The notes beneath the pieces were generated by a model. It made no database searches and was not told where the DNA came from. It saw nothing but the letters and a program-made list of their open reading frames with translations. The position numbers and the translations under genes are program-made. DNA of 64,000 nucleotides, taken from positions 9,878-73,877 of the forward strand of contig JACKNF010000014.1 of assembly GCA_024234995.1 (NCBI GenBank), written 5' to 3'. This stretch comes from Gammaproteobacteria bacterium. Lineage in GTDB: Bacteria; Pseudomonadota; Gammaproteobacteria; Competibacterales; Competibacteraceae. Positions 1 through 8,846 of this stretch are shown in pieces (the stretch's first letter is position 1; the number at the start of each line of letters is the position of its first letter).

Positions 1-1
1 T

Positions 2-985
2 GATGATCCTTCCTTCGAGCGGGTGGTGAATACCCCGCCACGCGGCATTGGCGGGCGGACCCTTGATCTGCTGCGGGATACAGCGCGCGCCGAGAGTTGC
101 TCCCTATGGCAGGCTACATCACGCCTGCTGGGAGGGAAGGCGCTCAGTAGCCGGGCCGCGCACGCCGTGCGGCGCTTTCTGGATCTGGTCGAAGCACTGG
201 ACCGTGACAGTCAGGGCCAGCCCTTGCCGGAACGGGTCAGCCATGTCATCGCGTACAGCGGTTTGCAGGCGATGTACGCAGAGGATAAGGCTGACAAGGG
301 CGAGATGCGTGTGGAAAACCTGGACGAGTTGATCAACGTCAGTGCTCGCTTTATTGCCCATAGCGACCCGGTCATCACCGGCACCGATCCAGCAGAACCG
401 GACTGGCTGAATACCTTCCTCGCCCATGCTGCCCTGGAATCCGGTGAACGGCAGGCAGGGGCCGGCGAGGATTGCGTGCAATTGATGACCCTGCACATGG
501 CCAAGGGGCTAGAATTCTCGCTGGTGTTCCTGGTCGGCTGGGAAGAAGGACTGTTCCCCCATAACCGCTCGGCCGCACAGGAACGCCAGTTAGAGGAAGA
601 GCGGCGACTGGCCTACGTCGGCATCACCCGCGCCCGGCAACGAGTGTATCTCTGCCATGCGGAGCAACGCCGCTGGTATGGCAAGGAAACCCGGCAAAGT
701 CCATCCCGCTTCGTGCAAGAAGTGCCCGAAGCGCTAACCCAGGATGTGCGTGCCCGCGCCAACGCCAAACTACGGCCCAAAGCACCGCCGGTTCTCTCAC
801 CGGCAGCGGCAATGGCCGCGGGTGGCTTGCAACTGCGCCAGCGGGTGCACCATGCCAAATTTGGTGAAGGCGTCGTACTGGCCATTGAAGGCGAAGGCTA
901 CCATACCCGGGCGCAGATTCATTTTCCTGCTGCTGGTGGTCCCAAATGGCTGGTGGTCGCCTACACCAAGCTGGACCGGTTGTGA
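2..985 (+). CDS. uvrD: DNA helicase II (UvrD), C-terminal part, cut by window start
   Basis: 3'-to-5' superfamily 1A DNA helicase of nucleotide excision and mismatch repair. The frame is open from base 2, so the N-terminus with the Walker A motif lies outside the window. About 327 residues are present. They begin in the region FERVVNTPPRGIG, typical of UvrD domain 2B, and include the late helicase motifs: LMTLHMAKGLEF (motif V region), EEGLFPH, and EERRLAYVGITRAR (motif VI, with the arginine finger). The protein ends in the small Tudor-like tail of UvrD/PcrA (VHHAKFGEGVV ... YTKLDRL). The stop codon overlaps the GTG of the next gene by 4 bp, which suggests translational coupling. UvrD rather than Rep is favoured by the Tudor-like tail. 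Confidence 0.95.
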   Translation, partial: DDPSFERVVNTPPRGIGGRTLDLLRDTARAESCSLWQATSRLLGGKALSSRAAHAVRRFLDLVEALDRDSQGQPLPERVSHVIAYSGLQAMYAEDKADKGEMRVENLDELINVSARFIAHSDPVITGTDPAEPDWLNTFLAHAALESGERQAGAGEDCVQLMTLHMAKGLEFSLVFLVGWEEGLFPHNRSAAQERQLEEERRLAYVGITRARQRVYLCHAEQRRWYGKETRQSPSRFVQEVPEALTQDVRARANAKLRPKAPPVLSPAAAMAAGGLQLRQRVHHAKFGEGVVLAIEGEGYHTRAQIHFPAAGGPKWLVVAYTKLDRL

Positions 986-2841
986 GCCGGACGGACTTTT
1001 CCGCCGCCACAGCCCGGACGTTCGCGCATGGCGGCGGTGAACCGCATTCCCAACCCTCCTCCCAGCCGCGCCCGCTGGAACACCGGTTAAGCCTCAAGGA
1101 AGTATTGGACGAACTGGTTGCGGATGGCCTGGTGGATACCGCCGAAGTGGAACGATCCGGTCTCAGCATCAAAACGGACCACGGTCAACTGCATCCGCTG
1201 GTGGTGATTGCCAATAAGAAATTGCATCAGCTTCACCCCCCGCACCAAGCCCTGAGCCTGGAACTGCTGACCGGGTGGCTTGCGGGCAAAGCTGGATTAC
1301 CGTATCTACGGATTGACCCGCTTAAGCTGGACATTGCGGCCGTTGAACGTCTGCTGCCGTTCGTCTCTTACGAGTATGCAGCCCGTTATCAAATTCTACC
1401 GGTCGCCGTCAATGATGACCGCGTCGTTTTCGCCACTGCTGAACCTTGGTTAACGGAATGGCAAAACGTCCTGCGTCAAATCTTGCGCCGGGACATCGAA
1501 CGGGTCATTACCAATCCGCTAGACATTAATCGTTACCAGCTAGAGTTTTACGGTGTATCGCGTTCAGTGCGCGGTGCGATGAAGGGCGCTCTGGAACCCG
1601 TTTCGGGAATTCTCAATTTCGAGCAATTACTGGAACTGGGCCGGCGCGGTGAGTTAAGTGCTGACGAGCGGCCCATCGTCCAGATCGTTGACTGGCTATT
1701 GCAATATGCCTTTTCCCAGCGCGCCAGCGATATTCATATGGAACCGCGCCGCGAACAAGGACAGATCCGGTTCCGCATCGATGGCGCGCTGCATTCGATC
1801 TATCAGTTGCCGCCAGCGGTGATGAGCGCTGTCACCAGCCGGATCAAAATTCTAGGCCGCATGGATGTCGCCGAGAAGCGTCGGCCTCAAGATGGCCGGA
1901 TCAAGACCCGCACCCCGGCCGGGCGGGAGATCGAACTACGCTTATCGACCATGCCGACAGCCTTCGGCGAAAAATGTGTGTTGCGTATCTTTGACCCGGA
2001 TACTGCTGCCAAAGATTTCGCCCATCTGGGCTTTGCGCCAGACGAGGAAGCGATCTGGCGATCCATGATTGCTCAACCGCATGGCATCGTGCTAGTCACG
2101 GGCCCGACCGGCTCCGGCAAGACAACAACGCTCTACACGACGCTCCGCCATCTGGCGACGCCAGAGGTCAATGTCTGCACGGTCGAAGATCCGATTGAGA
2201 TGATTATGCCAGACCTCAATCAAATGCAGGTGCAGCCAACCATCGATCTCAGCTTCGCCCAGGGGATCCGCACCTTGTTGCGTCAGGACCCCGACATCAT
2301 CATGGTGGGCGAAATTCGCGACCTGGAAACCGCGCAGATGGCAGTACAGGCAGCGCTAACTGGCCATTTAGTCTTATCGACCTTGCATACCAACGATGCC
2401 GTTTCAGCGATCACCCGCCTGCTTGATTTAGGCATACCGCCTTATCTCATTCAGAATGTGCTGATCGGTATCATGGCGCAGCGGTTGGTGCGCACCCTCT
2501 GTCCACACTGCAAGGAACCCGGCCAGATCGACGATGCATTGTGGGAGGCACTGGTTCATCCATTACGATTACCTAAACCAGAAGCCATCAATAAACCACA
2601 CGGCTGCCTGGAATGCCGCAACACCGGCTATCTGGGCCGGGTTGGTCTCTATGAACTGCTGGCGGTCACCCCCGGATTGCGCCGGCTTTTTCAAGCCGAA
2701 ATCAATGAGGACGCTTTGCGGTGCGCAGCTTTTGAAAAGGGAATGCGCCCCTTGCGAGTCAGCGCTGCCTTGCAGATCGCCGCCGGTCTAACCACTGTTG
2801 AGGAAGTGATGCAAATTCTGCCGCCACTGGACCACCCTTGA
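982..2841 (+). CDS. GspE/PilB-family secretion ATPase
   Basis: Hexameric cytoplasmic ATPase of the type II secretion / type IV pilus assembly superfamily, about 619 aa. Visible motifs: Walker A GPTGSGKTTT (about residue 374), an Asp-box/Walker B region DPDIIMVGEIRD (about 436), a His-box TGHLVLSTLHTND, and a zinc-binding tetracysteine made of CPHC (about 507) and CLEC (about 542). The N-terminal third is a divergent GspE_N/MshEN-like region. The GTG at 982 is preferred because it forms a GTGA overlap with the uvrD stop; an ATG at 946 would overlap uvrD by 40 bp. No other pilin, secretin or platform gene is adjacent, so it is an orphan and its assignment to secretion or pili is open. It could power a type IV pilus together with the PilU encoded 56 kb away. 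Confidence 0.9.
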   Translation: MSRTDFSAATARTFAHGGGEPHSQPSSQPRPLEHRLSLKEVLDELVADGLVDTAEVERSGLSIKTDHGQLHPLVVIANKKLHQLHPPHQALSLELLTGWLAGKAGLPYLRIDPLKLDIAAVERLLPFVSYEYAARYQILPVAVNDDRVVFATAEPWLTEWQNVLRQILRRDIERVITNPLDINRYQLEFYGVSRSVRGAMKGALEPVSGILNFEQLLELGRRGELSADERPIVQIVDWLLQYAFSQRASDIHMEPRREQGQIRFRIDGALHSIYQLPPAVMSAVTSRIKILGRMDVAEKRRPQDGRIKTRTPAGREIELRLSTMPTAFGEKCVLRIFDPDTAAKDFAHLGFAPDEEAIWRSMIAQPHGIVLVTGPTGSGKTTTLYTTLRHLATPEVNVCTVEDPIEMIMPDLNQMQVQPTIDLSFAQGIRTLLRQDPDIIMVGEIRDLETAQMAVQAALTGHLVLSTLHTNDAVSAITRLLDLGIPPYLIQNVLIGIMAQRLVRTLCPHCKEPGQIDDALWEALVHPLRLPKPEAINKPHGCLECRNTGYLGRVGLYELLAVTPGLRRLFQAEINEDALRCAAFEKGMRPLRVSAALQIAAGLTTVEEVMQILPPLDHP

Positions 2842-2862
2842 ATGGCATTCAATGTTGTTATT

Positions 2863-2876
2863 TTGATGTATTCCAA
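2863..2876 (+). promoter_or_regulatory. Possible FNR-like half-conserved dyad upstream of ompW
   Basis: TTGATGTATTCCAA matches the FNR/CRP-type pattern TTGAT-N4-ATCAA at 8 of 10 defined positions. It lies just upstream of the predicted -35 box of ompW. OmpW is FNR-controlled in enterobacteria, so the position is suggestive, but one arm is poor and this is weak evidence. Confidence 0.3.
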
Positions 2877-2881
2877 TACTT

Positions 2882-2911
2882 TTGACTAATTTGTTGTGTA
2901 TAACATACAAT
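2882..2911 (+). promoter_or_regulatory. Sigma-70 promoter of ompW
   Basis: A -35 box TTGACT (2882-2887) and a -10 box TACAAT (2906-2911) are separated by 18 bp, each one mismatch from consensus. They sit in an AT-rich gap. The predicted transcript would start near 2918, giving a leader of about 67 nt before the ompW ATG. Confidence 0.6.
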
Positions 2912-2984
2912 ACCCCTGTTTTTTTAAGTAGTTTAACTTTTCAATCCAATAATATCGCTAAAATAAGATCTTAAGGAGCAGATA

Positions 2985-3617
2985 ATGTCTTCGAAGATGC
3001 TCAGGAGTGCCGTAGCAGTGGCTTTAGCTAGCGGCCTGTTTGCAGGAACCGTTCAGGCTTACGAGACGGGCGATTGGATCGGCCGGGCGGGTGTATGGGG
3101 GGTGTTTCCTAAATCAGATAACTTGAACAATGTCTTGGGTACTGGCGCTACTCTCAATGCAGACGACGGCTACAGTCTGGGTTTCAACATCACCTACATG
3201 GTGAACCCGAACATCGGCATTGAGTTAATTGGCGCCCTGCCATTCAAGCACGACATCGAACTCTCAGGTGCGGGCAAGGTTGCCAGCGCTTACCAATTGC
3301 CTCCCACGCTCCTTGTGCAATATCACTTCATGCCGGCCAGCAGCATTCGTCCATACGCAGGCATTGGATTGAATTACACCCTCTTTTGGAATGAAAAGAC
3401 CACAGGTGCTTTATCCGGTAATAGCTTGAGTTTGGACTCTTCCTGGGGGGTAGCAGGGGAATTGGGCATTGACATTGATGTAGCTCCTAATTGGTTCGTA
3501 AATACGACAGTCAGCTATATGAACATCGAGACCGATGCCAAGCTCAACGGTGTTGGTATCGGCACTGTCGAAATCAACCCTTGGGTAGTAGGCATCAATG
3601 TCGGAACGCGCTTTTAG
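2985..3617 (+). CDS. ompW: OmpW family outer membrane protein
   Basis: Small eight-stranded outer-membrane beta-barrel forming a hydrophobic channel, 210 aa. The first 25 residues are a clear Sec signal peptide ending near VQA-YETGDW. The mature part has the OmpW pattern: DWIGRAGVWGVFP near the N-terminus, LGFNITYMVNPNIGIEL, LPPTLLVQYHF, RPYAGIGLNYT, and a C-terminal aromatic in VGINVGTRF. The start is supported by AAGGAG 7 nt upstream. It is monocistronic, with its own promoter and intrinsic terminator. OmpW proteins are linked to uptake of hydrophobic molecules and to stress or oxygen responses; the substrate here is unknown. Confidence 0.93.
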   Translation: MSSKMLRSAVAVALASGLFAGTVQAYETGDWIGRAGVWGVFPKSDNLNNVLGTGATLNADDGYSLGFNITYMVNPNIGIELIGALPFKHDIELSGAGKVASAYQLPPTLLVQYHFMPASSIRPYAGIGLNYTLFWNEKTTGALSGNSLSLDSSWGVAGELGIDIDVAPNWFVNTTVSYMNIETDAKLNGVGIGTVEINPWVVGINVGTRF

Positions 3618-3659
3618 CCGATAGCATCCTACGCCTGGTTTCGCCTTCAGACACAGTTT

Positions 3660-3695
3660 ATGGCGGGTAGAAGTCATTTTCTCCCGCCATTTTTT
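3660..3695 (+). terminator. Rho-independent terminator of ompW
   Basis: An eight-base stem, ATGGCGGG (3660-3667) and CCCGCCAT (3683-3690), is followed by a T-run. The T-run is only on the plus strand, so it serves ompW and not the convergent metal-binding gene. Confidence 0.85.
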
Positions 3696-3702
3696 ACGCG
3701 CC

Positions 3703-3903
3703 TCAAGCCTTCTCGGGGTAGCCCAGCGCCTTCAGAGCCGCACTCAGTTCCGCCTGAATATCCTCCACTGCCTCCACCGTGACCCGGCCGGCGGGCACAT
3801 CCACCTGCACCTCCCGTACTTGCGGATTTTTGCCAAGCCCATCGCGAATAGCGCTCGCGCAGCCCTGGCACTTGACATTCTGAACATCAATTTCAATTTT
3901 CAT
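3703..3903 (-). CDS. Heavy-metal-associated (HMA) domain protein, CopZ-like
   Basis: A 66-residue single-domain ferredoxin-like metal chaperone. The metal-binding motif CQGCA is at residues 14-18, in the usual place after the first beta-strand (MKIEIDVQNVKCQGCA). The rest follows the HMA fold, with VREVQVDVPAGRVTVE and a final helix plus LGYPEKA. Family members carry Cu(I) or other soft metals to P-type ATPases. No copper ATPase is adjacent, so the partner is not visible. It lies 38 bp downstream of the MoxR ATPase on the same strand and could be co-transcribed. Confidence 0.9.
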   Translation of the reverse strand: MKIEIDVQNVKCQGCASAIRDGLGKNPQVREVQVDVPAGRVTVEAVEDIQAELSAALKALGYPEKA

Positions 3904-3941
3904 GTCACCCAGCCCTATACCAATTCTCGTAAAGTATTTAC

Positions 3942-4799
3942 CTATTTCTTTACATCCGAACGCCGGTTCATAAACAGCAGCCGCTCGAACAGATGCACGT
4001 CCTGCTCATTCTTCAATAACGCCCCATACAATGGCGGGATCAATTTCCGCTGGTCGCCGCGCAACGCTTCAGGCGGGATGTCCTCGGATACCAGCAGCTT
4101 AATCCAGTCCAGCAGTTCCGAAGTGGATGGCCGCTTCCTCAAACCCGGCACTTCGCGAATCTCGAAAAACGCCTCCAATGCCTCTCTCAGCAACCGCTTC
4201 TTCAAATCCGGGTAATGCACTTGCACAATCTGCTCCATGGTCTCCTTGTCCGGGAAGCGGATATAGTGAAAAAAGCAGCGGCGCAGGAAAGCGTCCGGCA
4301 ATTCCTTTTCATTATTGCTGGTGATAATGATGATCGGGCGATGGCGGGCCTTGACAATCTGCTGTGTTTCGTAGACATAGAACTCCATGCGGTCGAGTTC
4401 CCGCAGCAAATCATTGGGAAACTCGATGTCAGCCTTGTCAATCTCATCGATCAGCAATACCGGCTGCACGCCGGCGGTGAACGCTTCCCACAGCTTGCCC
4501 TTGACGATGTAGTTGCCGATGTCATGCACGCGCGCTTCGCCCAATTGAGAGTCACGCAGGCGGGAAACAGCGTCATATTCATACAATCCCTGCTGGGCCT
4601 TGACAGTGGATTTGATATGCCACTGGATGAATGGACGGCTCAGGGCAAGGGCGACTTCCTCGGCCAACTGGGTCTTACCGGTACCTGGTTCGCCCTTTAC
4701 GAGCAGCGGTCGTCCCAGGGTCACGGCGGCATTGACCGCCGTCATCAGATCGTCCGTCACAACGTAGCGTTCAGTGCCATGAAAACGGCCTTCGGTCAT
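3942..4799 (-). CDS. MoxR-family AAA+ ATPase
   Basis: AAA+ ATPase of the MoxR branch, about 285 aa. These proteins act as chaperone-like remodelers, usually with a von Willebrand factor A (VWA) partner. Motifs: Walker A GEPGTGKT, Walker B VLLIDEIDKAD, sensor 1 in IIITSNNEKELPDAFLRR, and a winged C-terminal lid. The start at 4799 (MTEGRFHG) is chosen because TAAGGAG lies about 9 nt upstream; a reading frame 11 codons longer has no such site. The usual VWA gene is not adjacent; a VWA gene at 16526 is the only candidate in the window. No substrate can be deduced. Confidence 0.9.
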   Translation of the reverse strand: MTEGRFHGTERYVVTDDLMTAVNAAVTLGRPLLVKGEPGTGKTQLAEEVALALSRPFIQWHIKSTVKAQQGLYEYDAVSRLRDSQLGEARVHDIGNYIVKGKLWEAFTAGVQPVLLIDEIDKADIEFPNDLLRELDRMEFYVYETQQIVKARHRPIIIITSNNEKELPDAFLRRCFFHYIRFPDKETMEQIVQVHYPDLKKRLLREALEAFFEIREVPGLRKRPSTSELLDWIKLLVSEDIPPEALRGDQRKLIPPLYGALLKNEQDVHLFERLLFMNRRSDVKK

Positions 4800-5075
4800 G
4801 CAGGGTCTCCTTAGAAATAGGGGCAGCGACAAAAACTTATATTACTGTTCATTATAAAAAAATACTTTATTATTCTTTATGTTCAGATTGTTGCTTCTGC
4901 TATGGTTAATCATGGACAGTCTTCATAGCAGGTAAGTTTAACAGGCCGATACACAGTCGCCGCATTCTACGAACACTGTTCCATGAATCTCTCAACGCAA
5001 TAAGCTTCATAGACCCTATCAACCACACCTGACAAAGTGCGGCGCTCATACCACCTTGGCTGGAGGATTTTACCG

Positions 5076-5993
5076 ATGAAAGCACACAACATCCTGGAAA
5101 CGATAGGCAATACCCCTCACGTCCGCATCAACCGGCTATTTGCCGACCGCAAGGTCGAAGTCTGGATGAAACTGGAGCGCGCCAACCCTGGCGGCAGCAT
5201 CAAAGACCGCATTGGGCTGGCGATGATTGAGGATGCCGAACAACGTGGCCTGCTCAAACCGGGTACGGTGATTGTTGAACCCACATCAGGTAACACCGGC
5301 ATCGGTTTGGCGATGGCCGCCGCCACCAAAGGCTATAAATTAATTTTGACCATGCCAGAATCGATGTCGCTGGAACGGCGGCGCTATCTGGCGGCGCTGG
5401 GCGCTGAGCTGGTACTGACCCCCAAAGAGAAAGGAATGCCGGGGGCGATTGAGAAGGCGCAGGATCTGCTGGAAAGTATGCCGAATGCCTGGATGCCGCA
5501 GCAGTTCGAGAATTCTGCCAATGCGGAAATCCACCGCCGCACCACAGCCCAGGAAATCCTCGCCGACTTTCCGGAAGGATTCGATTACATGATCACCGGG
5601 GTCGGTACCGGTGGCCACATCACTGGTTGTGCCGAGGTGCTGAAGGAAAAATTCCCGCATTTAAAAGTACTGGCGGTTGAGCCCGCAGCCTCACCGGTAT
5701 TGAGCGGCGGCCAGCGTGGCCCGCACCCGATTCAGGGCATCGGCGCTGGTTTTGTGCCTGCAATACTCAATACAGAAATCTTGGATGGCATCCTTCAGGT
5801 TGCCCATGAGGACGCCTTCAAATATGCCGTGCGTTGCGTTAAAGAGGAAGGCATTTTTATTGGTATTTCATCCGGCGCATCGCTGGCAGCGGTCGCGAGG
5901 AAATTGCCAGAAATCTCTGATGGCAGCCGGATTCTGACGTTCTGCTATGACACCGGTGAGCGTTACCTGTCGGTGGCCGGATTGTTTGATTAG
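5076..5993 (+). CDS. cysK: Cysteine synthase A (O-acetylserine sulfhydrylase)
   Basis: PLP enzyme making L-cysteine from O-acetylserine and sulfide, about 305 aa. The PLP lysine is in NPGGSIKDRIG (K43), the substrate-binding loop is TSGNTGIGLA, and the phosphate-binding glycine loop is GVGTGGHITG. The tail SSGASLAAV ... YDTGERYLS is typical of CysK. The ATG at 5076 has GGAGG 9 nt upstream; upstream in-frame codons lack one. It is divergent from the MoxR gene across a 276 bp AT-rich gap. CysK is favoured over CysM by overall pattern; I did not separate the two by alignment. Confidence 0.93.
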   Translation: MKAHNILETIGNTPHVRINRLFADRKVEVWMKLERANPGGSIKDRIGLAMIEDAEQRGLLKPGTVIVEPTSGNTGIGLAMAAATKGYKLILTMPESMSLERRRYLAALGAELVLTPKEKGMPGAIEKAQDLLESMPNAWMPQQFENSANAEIHRRTTAQEILADFPEGFDYMITGVGTGGHITGCAEVLKEKFPHLKVLAVEPAASPVLSGGQRGPHPIQGIGAGFVPAILNTEILDGILQVAHEDAFKYAVRCVKEEGIFIGISSGASLAAVARKLPEISDGSRILTFCYDTGERYLSVAGLFD

Positions 5994-6205
5994 GCTGCAT
6001 CAAAAATAAATTGCTCTACCAAGGCAGTGGCCTGGATGACGCTATGCATCTTCCAGGCTGCTCCCCGGTCATTCATCAAATTGACAACATCAATCTCAGC
6101 CTTACTGACGGAGCAAATGCCTTTGTCATCTTCGCCATTCATCTTAATTAACGATAAACTTCCTAGGTAGCTGTATGACCGAAATTCCACAATTGGGGGA
6201 ATACG

Positions 6206-6538
6206 ATGGATATCCAGGAACAACGTCAGGGTGAGGTCATTGTGCTGGGCCCAGTGGGCCGGTTGGATAGTCTGAACTGCCGTGAGTTCGAAAGTCACCT
6301 GCTGAGTGCGCTCAATGAAAGCGGAAAGGTAGTGGTGGATTGCACCGCGCTGGCGTATATCAGCAGCGCCGGGTTGCGGGTGTTGCTGGTCGCAGCTAAA
6401 CAAGCGCGTGCCACCAAGAGTCAACTGTCGCTGGCAGCACTCAAAGATAATCCGCGCGAAGTATTCGATATCAGCGGCTTTTCCGCAATTTTCTCCATCC
6501 ATCCAACCGTCGAAGCGGCTATCGCCTCCTTCGGCTGA
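6206..6538 (+). CDS. STAS domain anti-sigma factor antagonist
   Basis: A 110-residue single STAS domain of the SpoIIAA/RsbV type. It acts as a phospho-switch: when unphosphorylated it binds an anti-sigma kinase or other partner. The conserved switch is YISSAGLRVLL, with the candidate phosphoserine at S53 or S54. GGGGGAATACG just upstream serves as ribosome site. It is followed after 42 bp by a Ser/Thr kinase gene, probably in one transcript. The pair suggests a partner-switching pathway in which the kinase or an unlinked HATPase phosphorylates this protein. No RsbW-like gene is in the window. Confidence 0.9.
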   Translation: MDIQEQRQGEVIVLGPVGRLDSLNCREFESHLLSALNESGKVVVDCTALAYISSAGLRVLLVAAKQARATKSQLSLAALKDNPREVFDISGFSAIFSIHPTVEAAIASFG

Positions 6539-6580
6539 TCCTCACCCCTCCAATGGCTGTTATTACGAGGGAGCGCTGCC

Positions 6581-8671
6581 ATGCTGCGAGCTGGCCAACA
6601 TCTAGGTGTCTACCGCATCGAAACGTTGCTCGGCCGTGGCGCCATGGGCATCGTTTATCGCGGTGTCCGCCTTAGTGATAACCAGCCGGTTGCTATTAAG
6701 ACGGTGCATACCGATCTGTTAATGCGACCGGAACGGGAAGCCATTCTCAGCCGATTCCGTCAGGAAGCCGCTATCGGCATGCGGCTGCGTCATCCTCTGA
6801 TTGTGCAAATCTATGACTGCGGGGAGCAGGATGGGGTTCTCTATTTAACCATGCAGCTAGTCGAAGGCCAGGAACTTGGACATTTGCTAGAACAGCAACC
6901 AACGCTGCCGCTGGGCATGAATCTGGCTATTGTGCTCCAGATGTTGAACGCCTTGGCTTATGCACATGGGCAAGGTGTTATTCACCGTGATATCAAACCC
7001 TCCAATATTCTGGTTCGCCGGGACTATACCATCGTTCTGACTGATTTCGGCATCGCGCATGTCCATGGCTCTGAACTGACCCATACCGGCGAGCTGCTGG
7101 GATCACCGCTGTACATGTCCCCGGAGCAGTTGCGCGGGGAAGCAGTTGATAAGCGCGCCGACCTGTTTTCAGCAGGCGTGGTGTTTTATTACTTATTGAC
7201 CCATCGTAAACCATTCGCCGCTGATTCGCTGGCAACCCTGATGTACAAGGTGCTCCAGGAAGAACCGCTGCCGCCATCGGCCGTTAACCCTGAGCTACCT
7301 GCAGTATTCGATAGCGTTTTGCAACGGGCATTAGCCAAACGTCCAGCGCAACGCTTCACGAGCGCCCTCGAATTCGCCACGGCCCTGCGCCAAGCGCGGA
7401 TCGATGCGCTGGAAACCACAGTCGTCGTCTCGGCAGGCCGGCGCGTAGAACCGGCTGCTCTATCTGCCAAGGCTCACCTGGAACAGCCGACGATCGTTGT
7501 ACCAACGACGGAGATATTAATCGAGCAGATCGTATCTCTGACGCAAAAGTGTCTGACAGAACGGGCGACTCGACCACGGCTCGATCAATTGGCCGAATGG
7601 TTCGATATGTGGTTTACGTTACAAGCGCGCGCGCCGTCCAGGATGGATAGCAATGCCGAACGGCAACGCTTTCAGGAATGGTGCGCCGGTGAAGTGTTGA
7701 CCGCGCTCGCTGAACGGATTCACCATGATGCGCCATTGCCTGGTCAAATCTTGACCGGGGCGCGCGGTGACTGGCTGGAACTGATGGGTTTGTTTATCTC
7801 GCTCCGCAATGCGGTACATCGATTGGGCCAAGCGCCGGCCTTGGATGCGGCGCGTGACCGGATTATTCAGGAGCTAACCGGTGCAGTATTCCATTATTCA
7901 AATGAGTTAAATCGCCTGCTGTTCAGCGAAGACAACCCCCAGTTGATACGGATTTCTGCAGATTTCACACGGCTGGAGCTGTTACAACTGGCATTAGAGG
8001 AATTGGGGGCTGACGCTGAAAAACGGACCATCCAGCAAACGTTGCTGCTGTTCGCCAATCAAGTCATGAGCAAGATCAACATGCTAATCCGCCAATTTCT
8101 CGGCAATCAGGATCCATTGGCACGTTTTGAAGTCACGAGTTTACTGGTCGAAGTCGAGGAAATGATTGTGCTAGCGGAACGGCTGCTCGAATGGGGCGCG
8201 GGAACTGCCGCCGTGGAAGCGGTTGGGCCAAACGGCACAACGATGACTGAATTTCTTGAAAGCGCCCATGCATTGGGCCGGTTGCTGGCCGATGAACTGA
8301 TCCAGCAATTCCAACAGGAACAAAGCCGTTCGATGAGAACCGGGGAATCCGCTTTCAGTTCGGGCCAAGCGGTTTTTTTGGGGCGCCTGCGTCAGCTAGG
8401 ATTATTGTACCGGTTTGCTGCGCGTCTAGAACCCAGTGTACAAGTCCAGTCCCTGCATCAGCTGACTACCGAAGTGTATCGCTGTTTGGAGCAACTGACC
8501 GAGGGATTGCTGACAATCCTGGAAACAATGGACCCGCAGCAAGCAATTACGACAGCGGAACCGCTTTGGGTACGTCTATCGGTCATTGCCGAACTAGCCG
8601 AGCAATTTGCCTGGCAAGAATTGCAGCAGCGCGTTTTACGCGCTATCCGCCATCGGGTGATTGCGGCTTAA
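6581..8671 (+). CDS. Hanks-type serine/threonine protein kinase with long helical C-terminal region
   Basis: Eukaryotic-like Ser/Thr kinase of 696 aa. The kinase domain covers about residues 10-275: glycine loop LGRGAMG (18-24), ATP-anchoring K40 in VAIK, catalytic HRD (135-137) with DIKPSN, DFG (155-157), and SPE in the activation segment (180-182). All catalytic residues are present. About 400 residues follow with no membrane helix or PASTA repeats; they look mostly alpha-helical and rich in Leu, Glu and Gln, and I do not recognise them. The kinase is therefore predicted to be cytoplasmic, unlike PknB. GAGGGAG precedes the ATG. It shares a transcript with the STAS gene, its likely substrate or partner. 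Confidence 0.92.
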   Translation: MLRAGQHLGVYRIETLLGRGAMGIVYRGVRLSDNQPVAIKTVHTDLLMRPEREAILSRFRQEAAIGMRLRHPLIVQIYDCGEQDGVLYLTMQLVEGQELGHLLEQQPTLPLGMNLAIVLQMLNALAYAHGQGVIHRDIKPSNILVRRDYTIVLTDFGIAHVHGSELTHTGELLGSPLYMSPEQLRGEAVDKRADLFSAGVVFYYLLTHRKPFAADSLATLMYKVLQEEPLPPSAVNPELPAVFDSVLQRALAKRPAQRFTSALEFATALRQARIDALETTVVVSAGRRVEPAALSAKAHLEQPTIVVPTTEILIEQIVSLTQKCLTERATRPRLDQLAEWFDMWFTLQARAPSRMDSNAERQRFQEWCAGEVLTALAERIHHDAPLPGQILTGARGDWLELMGLFISLRNAVHRLGQAPALDAARDRIIQELTGAVFHYSNELNRLLFSEDNPQLIRISADFTRLELLQLALEELGADAEKRTIQQTLLLFANQVMSKINMLIRQFLGNQDPLARFEVTSLLVEVEEMIVLAERLLEWGAGTAAVEAVGPNGTTMTEFLESAHALGRLLADELIQQFQQEQSRSMRTGESAFSSGQAVFLGRLRQLGLLYRFAARLEPSVQVQSLHQLTTEVYRCLEQLTEGLLTILETMDPQQAITTAEPLWVRLSVIAELAEQFAWQELQQRVLRAIRHRVIAA

Positions 8672-8846
8672 GAGACCGTCGAAAAACGCCTCATTGATTG
8701 CCACCTGGCAAAACACCAGCCTTTCCCTTTAAGCGGATAGGTGAAATGACGTTAGATGTTTAGCAGACATAAAAAATCGTTCAAAGGACGGCACGCTTTA
8801 GTCTGATACCGATCGCTTTCAATCTAAAAACAATCTATTGGATTTA

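Noticed and set aside
5990..6142. Minus-strand frame between cysK and the STAS gene (about 50 codons at its end)
   Set aside because: No ribosome site and no recognisable motif; it is the tail of a longer frame that runs antisense through the STAS gene.
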